A stretch of 64,000 nucleotides of DNA, taken from Phanerodontia chrysosporium. Taxonomy: Eukaryota; Basidiomycota; Agaricomycetes; Polyporales; Phanerochaetaceae. The position numbers and the translations under genes were made by a program. Within the stretch, counting starts at the first letter, position 1; each line of letters starts with the position of its first letter. The stretch spans positions 1,116,001 to 1,180,000 of the forward strand of contig MJGA01000004.1 in the NCBI GenBank assembly GCA_001910725.1. Reading direction: 5' to 3'. This document shows, piece after piece, positions 12,801 through 24,942 of this stretch. The notes under the pieces were generated by a model. The model did no database searches, had not been told where the DNA came from, and worked only from the letters and a program-made list of their open reading frames with translations.

Positions 12801-13137
12801 CCACGCGAGGAGTGTCGGTAGACACGGCGGCTTCGCCTACGTGGAAATCGTCCTTCCCATCCGTAGGAGGTAGCGGTGCTATTGAGCCCGTAGGTGTGGG
12901 TGTGGGGTTGGCGGAGGAGTCGGTTGAGGAAGATGTGGGCTCATCTACTGGCGGTAACGGTCGTGACGATAATTCTGGGAGAGGTTTGTGGACCGAGGAT
13001 GGTGTCGTTTGCAAACGGTGCGGCGGCCATTCGGGCAGAGGCGACAGTTGTGGTATCTTCTCCCTATGGATGTGGTCCTTCTCCCTATCCTTGTCCTTGG
13101 AGAGACCGCGGTTGATGCGACTGAATAACGCCTTCAT
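9860..13137 (-). CDS. Rho guanine-nucleotide exchange factor (DH-PH), one frame break
   Basis: Activator of Rho-family GTPases. Five exons: 13137-12275, 12225-11488, 11437-10637, 10585-10524, 10502-9860; 1,035 residues if one missing base is allowed. Residues 1-250 are Ser/Pro-rich and disordered. The Dbl-homology domain starts QEVLWEIVASEERYV then TELLKMKETFIDPLLHPYS, is interrupted by a 150-residue low-complexity insert, and resumes with ISLSKPFQRLLKYPLLFQNL. The PH domain follows (KDQWLVVFNDVVLRCQ to KNLYKFIKIETWAIGD across an intron), then a disordered basic tail. The homologous frame shifts inside the DH exon between 12165 and 12115: one extra C in the run at 12142-12145 (G on the + strand) restores ASPAFDDFPADSPRESIDHL and makes the total length divisible by three. 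Confidence 0.85.
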
Positions 13138-13424
13138 GAGTCGGGATGGTGAAGCGTGCCGGCTCTGCTACCCTCCAGAATGCTGCAAGGTTGTCCAGCG
13201 ACGTGGCCGGGGGCGCAGAGAGCGGCGATTGGTGTGGTGAGAGAGGGCGACGGGGTGGTGTTGAGGACAGACGGAGGTTCAGACGCGTGCTGGGACGGCG
13301 CTTGGCGCTTTGAACCAGGCAGGCAGTGTCCGGCATTGCATGCCTTTGCCTCGTGTTCCTCGACCATCACGTCCCTCGTCCAGCTCTCCTCAGCCTCCGA
13401 GCTCTTCTCCCAACTTCCACCAAA
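13138..13424. promoter_or_regulatory. Compact bidirectional promoter, RhoGEF / methyltransferase
   Basis: Only 287 bp separate the two divergent start codons, so promoter and 5' leaders of both genes must overlap here. No specific site was identified. Confidence 0.5.
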
Positions 13425-14353
13425 ATGTCACACAATGTCTCACACCCGGCACCCGCTCACAAGACAAAACACCTCCCTGTCCTCGCATATCGCTTCAGGC
13501 ACTCTCTCTTCCACCTCGCACAACTTGACAACGGCAATACAAATGGTACTGCGCTCTGGATGGGCGCGCAAGTCCTATCCGCATGGCTTTCCCGACTTCC
13601 CAACAACAAATTCCGCGCTGCCCAGGCCGTGCCCTCCAGGCGCCCCAGGGTGCTTGAGCTGGGCAGCGGTATCGGCCTCTCTGCGTACGTGTCTCGCTTG
13701 CTACCATCCTCCGGGCTGGACGGTTTTCTCCCGGCACGTTCGCAACTTCTCCGCACTGCGTTCTGAAGCACTTCCAGCCTGGCTCTCAGCGCTCTTGGCT
13801 GGGACGTCCTTTCCACAGACCTGCCCGACGTCATAGACTCTGTTCTTGCTGAAAACATCTCGAACAACATCAATGATCTGCCGCCAGACAGTGGAACGAT
13901 AGAGGTCCGCGCTTTGGATTGGACATCACCTCCGTCAGAGTGGACTTGGGCAGACAGTGCCATCATCGCATCGACATCCAGGCCCACCGCACCACTTACT
14001 GCATCACAACCGTGTTCACTTGCTCCCCCTTTGATCTCATCGTCACCGCCGACACTGTTTATTCGCCACACCTAGTTCAACCCCTTATCCGGACCTTGGA
14101 ACATCTATACTCGCTTTCCACGACGTTTTCAGACACCGGGAAGGCTCTCAAGCCATCCCTATACGTCTGTATAGAGCGTCGGGACCCATCGTTAGTGGAT
14201 ACATTCCTCACGAAGGCCCGGGAAGCCTTCACGGTGAGTCGAATTCCCCCGCGTAAAGTCATCGATGCGATGGAGAGAGAGGGGCTTTCTTGGCCCAAGG
14301 AAGACAGAGAGGGCATGGAGATATGGTCCTTCGTAAAGAGTAGGAAGGTGTGA
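13425..14353 (+). CDS. METTL21-type protein methyltransferase (Methyltransf_16), one frame break
   Basis: S-adenosylmethionine-dependent methyltransferase of the lysine-modifying METTL21/EEF1AKMT class; the target cannot be read from sequence. Exon 1 (13425-13684) gives MSHNVSHPAPAHKTKHLPVL, NGTALWMGAQVLSAWL and the SAM-binding motif I RVLELGSGIGLSA. Exon 2 starts at 13778 with LALSALGWDVLSTDLPDVI, then IEVRALDWTSPPSEW. The post-motif block FDLIVTADTVYSPHLVQPL lies in a different frame. One extra C in the run at 14025-14029 would join the two as APPFDLIVTAD and give 278 residues with correct total phase. I found no intron that would do so. The gene is probably intact in the organism; a true frameshift cannot be excluded. 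Confidence 0.82.
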
Positions 14354-14806
14354 AATGACATGTATCAGTTTAGATGAATCTACCTCTCCAGTGTGCCGGT
14401 GCTCATTCAGTCAATGAGGTGCGACTAGTTCAGTGAGCTCCAATGGTCATAGCTATCCGGTACAGAAACGCTGCTGGATCCACTGGGTTGTTGATAGGGT
14501 GACCAAGAGAGCTGAGCGAGACGTTTTTGGTTCTTTTCATATGTTTTGTATTCTTCGCCTAACGTCCGAGAAGGCATAGTCCTACGCCGGACGATACTGC
14601 GTGGTGCATACGCACATACAGGTTCGAGATGCTAATGAATTTGTGCAAAAATCACAGGCACTAGTGTCACTGTGAAGATGGGGATGTGTAAAGTTATGTA
14701 AGGAACCAAGCTGGAGGATACGTAGCAGATTAAAGAGATGATCACGATAGTATGCAGGGTATGTAGGTTGAGGATTCGGAAGCCCTTATACGAATTGTTC
14801 AGCCCT
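14354..14806. other. Convergent 3' intergenic region
   Basis: Non-coding 452 bp between two gene ends; nothing further seen. Confidence 0.4.
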
Positions 14807-15562
14807 TCACTGCGAGAGGGCGTCCGGTGCGTTCTCATCGAGTCTGCGACAATCGTAAGCTATCGTAGTTCCTACTCCGCTACCTGGGCCAAACCTAGAT
14901 GTGCTGTTCACTTCTATGTCTTCATCCATGTCTTCCCGCCGTGTAGCCACGAGCTTCAGTGTGCGATCAAAGCCGTGGACAGACTGATAACCCTATGGTC
15001 AGTAGTGTCGTTAACAAGAATCCTCAAAGACGTACCAGGTCTCTCCATGTCTCTTCTTCGTCTGACTCTGTCTGGAGCTGGTAGACTTGTAAAAAGCCTT
15101 CGAAGCTACGAAATCAACCTGTCAGCTTCCAGCGTTGCTAGTCATTTGCGGAACTCACGTCAAACCACCTTCCTCAGTGCAATCCATGAACATCAGCAAC
15201 TCTTCTTTAGAGTCATCATCGAAAGCCGAGCCATTAGTATCTCTAGCCCAATTGTCGAGGCCTTCAGATGATAGATATGCGCCAGGTGGTGGTACAAGCA
15301 GACCAGATGTCTTCTCGGGTCGTGGCGTGCAGTATTTTGCGAATATGTGTGCAAGACACGCCTCTAGCTGTAATATCCAAGGATTAGCGACTATGAGACT
15401 GGAGGAGTACGTGTCACCCACCTCTTCAGAAATTGCACCATCCGCATCAAGGAGTTGCACGCCCGCCGCACGCACATTCCTCCTGCCTTGTCGTGACTCG
15501 GGCTCCGGGCTCTCGAAGCGAAGGTGAGACGAGGATCTTAGCTCCTCTACTGTTTTGTTCAT
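14807..15562 (-). CDS. Small EF-hand-like protein
   Basis: Four exons: 15562-15422, 15367-15159, 15105-15036, 14983-14807, total 198 residues. The fold suggested is a pair of EF-hands: LEACLAHIFAKYCTPR, then LSSEGLDNWARDTNGSAFDD with an Asp/Asn-rich loop, then ELLMFMDCTEEGGLTFEGFL and QVYQLQTESDEEETWRDL. The LTFEGFL...ETWRDL arrangement resembles the helper EF-hands of Miro GTPases (family memory, not searched). The tail HGFDRTLKLVATRREDMDED is acidic. The Ca-binding residues are only partly canonical, so calcium binding is uncertain. The acceptor of exon 4 could be 9 bases earlier, adding three residues in frame. Confidence 0.72.
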
Positions 15563-15782
15563 CTTGGTGGGCAACGAGTGGACGGGTCAGGGAACGTGTT
15601 GTTGTATAGTCGAGAGCCCGGAACCAAAGGCTGGCGGCGTCGAAGTCTATCACAAGTCGCGCTCTCCGCAGACGCCAGAGATTTGCCTATTCCAGGAATG
15701 GCAATAGCCGCACGTGACAGCGACGAAATGCCGCGCATCATGCATGTCGCGCTTGAGCTTGCACTCAGACCCAGCGTCGACG
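15563..15782. promoter_or_regulatory. Compact bidirectional promoter, EF-hand protein / PRP28
   Basis: Only 220 bp lie between the two divergent start codons, so the promoters overlap. No specific site was identified. Confidence 0.5.
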
Positions 15783-18618
15783 ATGGCGACTTCACGGTCG
15801 CAACCAATCTCCATTGAGACACTGCTGCAGAAGCAGAAAGAGGAGAAAGAGGCTGCTGCCAAGGTACGCGATCCTCCTGCTGCGCCATACCGCAGAGCGC
15901 GCTCATGATGTTCCTTGTAGCCCAAGTTCTTGACGAAGGAGCAGAGAGCCAAACTTGCTTTGGAGAAAAGAGAACAGGAGATCCGCGAACAGAAAGAACG
16001 AGAAGAGCGTGCAAGGCAAGAACGCGAGAGGCTTGAGCGAGAAGCGGAGGAGCTTCGCCAGAGGGAGAGGGAGCGTGAACGTGCTGCCCGTTACGGGCCT
16101 GGCGGAGGGGGACGTTGTGAGCTCTAGCGTCCTCGCAGTGACGTCTCTTGCTGATTGGTGACTAGATGATGACCGCCATGATCGAGATCGACACAGCAAA
16201 CGCGACTATCGGGACCGCAGGCCCCCACCTCAGGATGACAGACGGCCATCATACCAAGGTGTTCCCACTGGACCTCGCGCCGACCGCGAGAAAGCTTCTG
16301 CAAATCCATCTGGGTCATCCACGCCCTCTATGCCACCACCACCTCCCCCTGCTGCCGTAGCGAATGGTGACGGTGCAATAACAACGCCACTAACTACTGA
16401 GTCTGCGGAGTACGTTCCGCCCATGACCGACAACGATTTAACCGCTATCCGGTCGCGTTATCTTGGTGTAGACAAGAAGAAGCGCAAGATACGGAAGATG
16501 AACGATCGCAAGTTTGTTTTCGATTGGGATGAGCAGGACGACACGTTCTCCGCCGAGGCCCCTGCTGCAGTCGGAAGCCAGAGGCAAGGTGCCCAGGTCA
16601 TGTTCGGGCGGGGCCATATTGCTGGTATGGATGACGCTGGTACCGCGGTTGTCCCAGGCAAGAAGAACGGCGGTGATGGGCCTGGAGCGCATTTGGCGGA
16701 TCCACTCGAACGCAGAAGAGCTGCGAAGGCTGGTCTGGACGAGCGGCACTGGTCTGAGAAGAAGCTGGAGGAGATGAAGGAGCGTGATTGGCGTATCTTC
16801 AGAGAAGATTTCAGCATCGCTGCCCGCGGTACGTCATACCTCCCTCTCATCATTCATCCATTACTCAAGACCTTCATCCTGTAGGTGGTCAAATTCCTCA
16901 TCCATTACGTTCCTGGACGGAGTCCGATATTCCTCAGCCTATATTGGATGTTATCGAACGAATTGGCTACAAGGAACCTTCGCCTATCCAACGGCAGGCT
17001 ATTCCCATCGGTCTTCAGAACAGAGACATCATTGGCATTGCTGAGACAGGTCTGTAACACGTTTTGTGCGTCCAATAAAGACTAACACACTGTTGTAGGT
17101 TCCGGTAAGACTGCTGCTTTCGTCATTCCGATGCTCGCTTTCATCTCCAAGCTGCCTCCGTTCACGGACGAGAACAGACATCTCGGCCCATATTCTCTTA
17201 TTCTCGCACCGACCCGTGAACTGGCCCAACAAATCGAATCGGAAACGAAGAAGTTTGCGGGACCGCTTGGATTCACCTGTGTGTCCATTGTTGGTGGTGT
17301 AAGTATTAAAGTCCTCCCTATACACATTGTGCATCGCTAACAGGTCCCTGCTCAGCGTTCCGTTGAAGAACAACAATTCAACTTGCGCTCCGGTGCGGAG
17401 ATTATTATCGCCACACCAGGTCGTCTGAAGGATGTTATCGAACGCCATGTCATCGTACTCTCTCAATGTCGGTACATCGTCATGGACGAAGCCGACCGGA
17501 TGGTCAATCTCGGATTTGAGGCCGACCTCACGTTCATCCTGGACAAGCTGCCGAGCGACACTATGGAGGGCGAGGACCAAGGCGAGCAAATGGACGTTGA
17601 CGGTGAGACAATGATCAAGAAGGGCCGGACACGAGTCACGACGTTGTTCTCTGCGACAATGCCTCCACCGGTCGAACGACTGGCCAAGAAGTACCTCAAG
17701 CGTCCGGCTATCATCACCATCGGTGAAGCTGGTCGTGCTGTCGACACGGTCGAACAGAGGGTCGAATTCGTCATCGGAGACGAAAGGAAGAAGTCAGTCA
17801 TCTGTCTCACTGTACATCTGCGCCATCTCACAATGTAACCGCCAGGCAACGCATGCTGGAGATCCTCAACAGTGGACAATACGCATCCCCCATCATTGTC
17901 TTCGTCAACCAGAAGAAGACGGCAGACATGGTCGCGAAGGACTTGCAGCGTGCTGGGGTAAGTGCCAGGTTACGCGTCCGTGAGGCCCAGACCTTTCAGC
18001 TGATCTCTGTGGCAGTGGAGCGCCGCGACTCTGCACTCGGGCAAGAACCAGGAGCAGCGAGAGGCGGCTCTGCAGGCCCTCCGTACAGGAGAAGCCGACA
18101 TCCTCGTTGCCACTGATCTCGCAGGACGTGGTATTGACGTACCCGATGTTACCCTGGTCATCAACTACCAGATGTCGAACACAATCGAGGCCTACGTCCA
18201 CCGTATCGGTGCGTGTATCTTCGGCCGGTCATATCGGAAGAGCTGTGCTTTATTTACAACGCTCGCACAGGTCGTACTGGTCGTGCCGGCAAGCAAGGAA
18301 CTGCAATTACCTTCCTCACCAATGACGACGACGAAGTTATGTGAGTATCCCGTGTCTACCGCTCTAGCTCCTTACTATCTCCACATGCTGCTGAACTCTG
18401 TTGCTGACCATGTCCATTTTCCCTGGCAGGTACGACCTCAAACAAGGTGCGGCGTCCCGTGTGCGTGGTTGGCTGTGTCGTACATTTACACCCGATTTGC
18501 AGAGATCTCGAAGAGCCCGGTGTCCAAGGTCCCGCCAGAGCTGGCCAAGCACGAGGCCGCGCAGCACAAGGTCTCGAAAGAGATGAAGCGCAAGAGGGAC
18601 GCCGACGACCAAGGCTGA
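15783..18618 (+). CDS. PRP28: Pre-mRNA splicing DEAD-box RNA helicase Prp28
   Basis: Spliceosomal ATPase (DDX23 in animals) that displaces U1 from the 5' splice site so U6 can pair; nuclear. Eleven exons (15783-15863, 15921-16116, 16166-16828, 16885-17049, 17099-17298, 17356-17792, 17846-17957, 18016-18208, 18271-18340, 18430-18446, 18503-18618) sum to exactly 749 residues. The N-terminus is a charged Lys/Glu/Arg coiled-coil plus RS/RD-rich stretch, then the Prp28-specific [20 protein letters not shown]. Helicase motifs: Q-motif [15 protein letters not shown], motif [23 protein letters not shown], motif II DEAD in [15 protein letters not shown], motif III SAT, motif [11 protein letters not shown] and motif VI YVHRIGRTGRAG. 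The 17-nt exon 10 is notable. Confidence 0.97.
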
Positions 18619-21600
18619 GGACCGTTGTATTTGCTATCATCTGTATTCCTACCGCTCCTAACAAGGGCCCCATGTGTTTTTTTCCTAAGTCTCGGTCAAT
18701 ATTCAGGTACTCGCACGCTCCAGGTTTTCGCTCTCACCCGCTTAGGGGCCTGAATCTGGAAGACTCGTGAGCCAATCCGTGTCCGTCTTTCCCTCAGCAT
18801 GCATCTTGGGCCGTGCGCTGCGCTGGCGGTGTTTTGGGGAGGCTCGCGTAGGGCCCTTGACAAGCCCTCGGACCGCATGGCGCGCTGTCGTTTCACTCAC
18901 CGCCCGCTGGAGCGGCATCACATGGAGAACCCGCTGCCGCTGTGTCCGACGGAGGGCTCCACCTGCAGCGCCTAGTAGCAGGCCCCCCGGCCAGCGTGCG
19001 ATCAAGGGCGCGTCGCGGGGTGCGCGACCGGCAGGCTGCAAGCTATGTCACAGGTTGCTGATGCGCAGTCCGGTGTGAAGCAGGTGTTTGTGACGTCGAG
19101 GCGGGCCGAGTTTTGCACCCGCAAGCTGCTGGCTCACCCGCCGCGGGAGGGACCCCATGGGGCATCATGCATCACCAGCTGTGAGCTCAACGGATTGATG
19201 CCCACTGATGCAGGGGGCGGCGGCCTCGTTGCCTGCCAACGTAGAAGCTATGTTACGCTATGTGATGACGACCTTAGCGTAGATGGGTGGAGAGTACCCC
19301 AGGTCAGCCGGCACGAAACATGCACGAGCCACGTCTATGCTTTTCGAGGGCTGTCTGCCACTACTCAATAGCAACGTCAGCAACACACGCGCGCAGCAAG
19401 CCAGCAAAGCACATCGGTCTATTCGCCACTTTGTCGGTGGCTCCCTGTCGAAAACTGGCACTGTTCGACGCAATATTGGGCCTAGCCCCACTGCTACGTT
19501 ATCGCGCGACTTACGATGGCGGCCTTCCGGAGCTTACACGAGCTATCTTTCCTGCAAACTGCCAGCCGCCATATGAGCTTGGAGAAATTTCACGAAAACG
19601 GCGGCGCGCGCGGGTCCACCGCACCACGGCGGTTGTGTGCACGAGCGTCAAGCTTGATAGGGTTGTTCCGCGCTGTCCCTGAGTGCGGCCGACACCCTTT
19701 CTCGGACTTACCGATGAGGCACCTAGAAGCACCTACTCGTATCCACAAACCCATTTTCTCGAGGCTGCCGCTGCACTCCTATGCGCCGCACCCCACCGCG
19801 GCCGACGGCAGCCCTGGCCTTGCGTCGGGCACGACGAACCGTGCTGACAAAGACGCGGGCGATTTTCAAGAGCTTAGGGGCAGCTCGGCGTGCATGCACC
19901 CCGTGCGTGTCAGAATGTACGAGAGAATTAGCAGCAGCGCGGCGCGCGCGCGCAGTGGAGTCCGCCGCTCTCACGTTCGTGGCCTTCCTAACGCTATGAA
20001 AATTACTAGAAGCGGGGCCGGCGCGCACGGACGCCTTGGCAGAGCGTCGCGCCGGGGCCTCCGCTCCAACGGCCCGGCGGGGTCCTCACCCCTCTGCAGA
20101 AACGACGGGGGGTGCGCCAGCGCACGTCGGCCGTGGGCAAGCCGTTCGTCCGAGATGCGTGTGACCCGACTGCGCGCCGCCTCGCAGCCAGTTGCTCCCG
20201 ATTTAACTCGGCCCCTGTTCCGCACCTGGTGCGGTGTTGGGCCAGCGCAGTCGCCGGGATACGGGGGCACCGTCGAGGCTGCCCGTGAAACGGGTGATCG
20301 CAACGACCCGCGCAGGGATGCACCAGTTCCGCAGTGGAGGCTATCAGTCCTGCTGCCGACCCGTCTGTCGCTCCGTCGGTGGCAAGCCCTCCCAAGCCAG
20401 GCTTCTGAACTGCGCCACGCCAGCCATGGCTTCGAAACGCGACCGCCAAGTCGCCAAGGCTGGCTGGGCACGGACAATATAGTGGGGTAATAATATCTCT
20501 TTTCCCATTGAGTCCCGCTGCTTCTCTGTTACAGTCTGTTTACAAATGGGAATACATAATCCGGACGTCGCGCCTCGCGTGTTGCGCCTCCCGGGGAGAC
20601 CGACGTGTCGTTGCCACGGCGTGGCCAGCTCGCGACGAGTCATGTGTGCGCGCCTCCCGAGCCTGCTGTTGGTGCCTCTCTCGAGATGTGTGCAATGTGC
20701 ACCCACCACGGATCGCAATCAGAAACATCAGACGGGCACCTGCACGTCTGGTGTCTGAGAAGAAAACCTGCGTTTTCGTGCGCTCTAATCGCAGCGGATT
20801 CTTACTTACTCCCGACGGTGCCCTGCCGGCCATACCGAAGTGCCACGATCAGAAAACGCGCCCTAGCGAGCGGGCGGGGGAAGAAGAGAGCCTGCGCGCG
20901 CACCCGCCGGGTCGGCCCTCGGGCCCTGGCTAAGCGTCCTGCGGCGTTGCCAGGCGCAACGCGTCCGACTCTGCACGTCATAGCATTGTTGCTGGCCACG
21001 GGCGGCCTGCCCTCGGACGTGCGCGCACGCGCAGTACGCGCCCGCAGCGACACGTTCTGGCTCACACGACCCGACCCTTGTTGCGCGTGCTGGCCAGCCC
21101 GTCTTCGCAGAGACCGCGCTGGCAGGCGCGGGCGCGGCCTCTCGCGGTGTCGTATCACCACGGGAGGCCCCCAGTGGCACGCACCCAATGGCACCGCGCC
21201 CTTTTTGACACGCACCACGCACACGCCACCGAGCGTGATGGCGTGCACAGCACCGTCCAGAAACTCGCGTGGATGCCTGGTGTGCATTTCCGGGCACACT
21301 TGCCTGCTTGCTGAGCAGCTGCTATCGGCGATTGCATATCTCTGCGCGGGCCCCCGGACAGCCCTCCGCGCAGCGCACCAGCGCGCCCCCGCCGGCCGGC
21401 CGGCCGACGCCCGTGCCTGCACGCCGCTGGGCGGCGGCCGCTGCGTCCGCCCGAGTAAGATGCGAAATGAACGGTGCGCGGGCATCGCCTGCATTGGGGA
21501 CGCACATATTCAAGCGAGCAGCGGTCTCGCGCGAGGGGTGGGCTGACGTGCTCCAGCGACCGAGAACGAGCCAGAGTGACCGCGCGAGGGGGGGCTGACG

Positions 21601-24600
21601 ACGTCGACGATCTGCGTTGCCCCACGACGTAGGCGGGGTGAACAAGCAGCAGGGACGGGCTGCGCGAGCGTCATAGGGGCGTGTGCGTGTGTGTGTGTGT
21701 GCGTGCGCGTGCGCGCCGGGAATGTGCCCGCGGGCGAGCACACGGCCGTGATGCCACGGACAAGCAGTGACTGCTTCGCCTTACCGCGAGCTCTGGCAGC
21801 GTTATATGGTGCGCATCCTGCTCCTCGCGAAGCCCGTACGCCTCCCCGGCGGCGTCGGTGCGGCCCCGTCTGGCCCTTGCGCGACGGGCCAGGCCCCCAC
21901 GGCGCCGCTCATGACGACGTGGGGCAGCATGCGTGCCATTCACACGGCGGGCCCGCCCCGCGGAGTGGGGCTCGGCCCTCCACTAAACGGGCCAGCGCAT
22001 CGCGGGGTTGCACTGCAAGCAGTGTCGCCCCCACGCCAGAGTGTACCTCTCGACCGCGCAATTGCGGTGTCGACAGCAGTGTCCGTCGAGACAGAGGCCG
22101 AGAGCGTGATCTGCAATGTGGGAGCGCCATACGCTAGGCCGATATCAGGGCCGCTGGGCGCCACGCGCGCTGCACACTTGCAATTGCAGCAGTGTGGCTC
22201 GTCCACAACAGGCATCGCACAGGCACACGCCCGGATGAACTCGACGATAGCGTTCTTGGAGCGTTGTCGACTTGACCCTTTCTTGTGCATTGCCCAAGAA
22301 AATGCACAATGTGGACCGTGAGTCTTGGTTGCGTGTCGATCAATAGCGGGCGATCGCTGGGGTGCTTGGCTCCGAGGACCAAGAACACTTGGGCGAGCAA
22401 AGCATATGCCACGGCTTGGTTGCGTCTAAAACACCACGTTCGTTCATCTCGCAGGACCCTCGGATAGACCCAACTGCTTTGGCTCTGCGGCAATCGTTGC
22501 AGATCCAGGTTCTGAGCGAAGAGCGCACGTCAGTGGCCGAATTCGAGAATTAAAATTTCGGATCGCTGTCTGAGCCGGGAATCACTCACCGTGGCATGCA
22601 GGGCTGCGCGCGATGATCTCGCGGCCAACATTGGTGAGTCAAGAAACGTCCAAGAGAGGGCGCGTTCTATCCAGAAGTAAGAGCGCGTCGGTAATCGACG
22701 CCGCACCGCGAGTGAGGGGAGACGCAAGCGACATGGTCCGAGCAAGCGGCAGACCCAAGATAAGACAAGTCCAATCACTGGTGATTCGCGACACCTAAAA
22801 TTCTCCTGTGGGTGCCCTAGGCTGTCAAGGCAGGCTAAGCGCGATGATATAAGGACCAGCCAATCCACGAATACATGATACTTCACTGGCAACGCCTACT
22901 GCGCCGTTTATGGCAGTAGACGTACCCAATGGAGAACCATGGCATGCTTAGCCAGCACTGGCCTCCGGCTGTGGGGAGCGTCGGGGACCCCCAGCACGGC
23001 TTTCGCAGCGTCCACGATCTGAGCGGTCTGACGCTGCAACTCAATTCCCAAAAAGGAGAATCTGGACGCGAGTCGGTCAAGGTAGAATTAGCAGCCAGTG
23101 AGAGGCTAAAACGACTGCACTGACCATTAATACGCTGCGGTGCAGGCCTTCACGAGGAAACAAGCGTTACGGAGCAGGTGCGTATGCGTTCCAGATTCAC
23201 CCAGAGGGCTTCTCCGGTGCCCCGAGGGCTGGACACGATCGCCCCCCAAGCCGGTCCGCAGCTGGCATGTTCACACGTCGGATGCCAAATGTGGACGGTT
23301 CGCTGGCCGGCTTGAGACAGATGCGGCAGTGGGAAGGAGGCAGGCTTTACCCACACGTTATGAGGGCCCGCCGCATTTACGCTCATTTACCTCGGTGGAG
23401 CGCGGGGAGCCGTCGAATGCCGCACCTGTGTGCTGCAGTGTGTCAAGGGCGGGCGAGATCAGGGCGAGGATAATGCACTGCGTATCGCGAAGGCGGTGCG
23501 CATGACCTTAGAGTTCGCGTTTGGAGTACGCCGGGGTGTGGCGGGCGGCTGTGGAGAAGCAAGTTTGGGACGGATGGGACATGTGAAGCTACCGCAGCGA
23601 AGGGTTGATGCAGCGTGGATTCGAGGATGCAATGCGAGGGGCTGGACATGATAGGCCGAAGGGCAGATTTTGCGTAAGGTGCATGGCTGAAGGAGGAAGC
23701 TGTCTACGTCAAAGGAGGCGATCGTCTGGATTGGGGGAGGGGCTGGCTGGGAGAGGTACGTAAAAGCCGTGCTCATTCGCCCAGCTGTGCGATGGTGTTT
23801 GTGAGGGAGACGGATGAGGAGGCAAGAGCGGGGGAAGACAAGGTTAAAAGCAGGACAAATCGTCATTGGCAGGGTCGGTGGACGGCTATTGAGCGGGACA
23901 TCGGAAATGATGGGTGAAGTGGCTTTGCAAGTTGGTCGGGGCGAGCAAGTGCTGGGCCGCCACGGCTCCCGCTGCGCTGCTGTAAGAAACATGGCGTATA
24001 TGGACTCCGGGTAGGAGGGCAGATGGGAGGCGCCTGGACGGGCGGCTGGCACGACGGAAGCAGAATGAGGTGGGGTCGGAGGATTGGCAGAGAGCGATGA
24101 CATGCGCGTCGAGGACGCGTTGTGGACGAGCAGTGACATGATGCAGTGCTGGGTAATAGGGATCGACAAGGCCCTGGCGGAGGGAGGCATCGGACGGACG
24201 TTGAGCGCGAGCGCGAGCACGGGCAGGGTGTGGCCACGGCCATGGCGCCCGCTGTCGGCGGCCGCGGATATGTTGGACGACATTCGGGACGTTGGCCGAA
24301 AGGACACCGTGGGAAACAGCAGCTCCGTCGTGATATCATCCAATATCTGGAGCAAGAAATCAGCCGGGGTGCATGCGGGGTCCTCCCCCTGGGCGGCAGC
24401 CTGATTGGCTCGGCACGGCCGGCAACATGCCGGATGCCCTCATCCGGGGGCGGGTGAGCAGCCATGTGGAGGCTTGCCGTTGTTTCGCACCCAGCCTGTC
24501 CTCGCTGATGCAATCCGCGCGCTGGCTGGGCTGGCACGGCTGGCATGGCCTCGCTGCCAGTTCTGCGCTGACGTTGACGGACAAATCCAACTTTGTCCGC

Positions 24601-24942
24601 TGCTTGCCAGCTGGGCGCCACGGGGAGGGCACACACCCGGGACGCTCCCGGGATTGGCAGAAAAATTGGGCGCAGTGCGCGATGCCGAGGCTCGGCATGG
24701 CGAAATTGGGGGGCGGGGGCGGAGGCTTGGAATGAGATCGGGTGCAAGTGGAAATCGTCAGATCTGGATCGTTGTCAGTCTGCCGGTCCCTCCTTCGCTT
24801 ACCTTGAAGCTATTATACCATTCACATCGCCCTCCGTTTCCTGCTCCTCCTCTCTCTCTCCTCACCATCACCTGTCGCTCGTCGCCCTGACTCTCTCCGT
24901 CGCCGCCGCGCAGCGCACTCTCCCGCCCAAGTCTGAACGACC
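18619..24942. other. 6.3 kb gene-poor CpG-rich segment
   Basis: No gene could be supported here. From about 18,800 to 22,300 the DNA is very rich in C, G and CpG, so frames on both strands stay open by chance; examples are 19516-20490 and 20605-21546 (+) and 20802-21494 (-). Their translations are Arg/Ala/Ser/Pro-rich without any domain, intron pattern or start context. From 22,500 to 24,700 composition is more mixed; a minus-strand frame 24287-23459 (Ser/Pro-rich, about 276 residues from its ATG) is the best candidate for an orphan gene but remains unconvincing. No terminal repeats, transposase or reverse-transcriptase motif was seen. The last 200 bp are CT-rich and look like the promoter of the kinase gene. 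Confidence 0.45.
21681..21716. repeat. GT/GC dinucleotide microsatellite
   Basis: Imperfect (GT)n tract merging into GCGTGCGCGTGCGC, about 36 bp; a Z-DNA-prone alternating purine-pyrimidine run inside the gene-poor segment. Confidence 0.8.

Noticed and set aside
19516..21546. Two long + strand open frames (19516-20490 and 20605-21546) as genes
   Set aside because: They lie in CpG-rich DNA where all frames stay open; translations are Arg/Ala/Pro-rich with no domain, intron or conserved pattern.
23459..24287. Minus-strand Ser/Pro-rich open frame as an orphan gene
   Set aside because: About 276 residues without recognisable features and an overlapping minus-strand frame of similar length; it cannot be told from chance without expression data.
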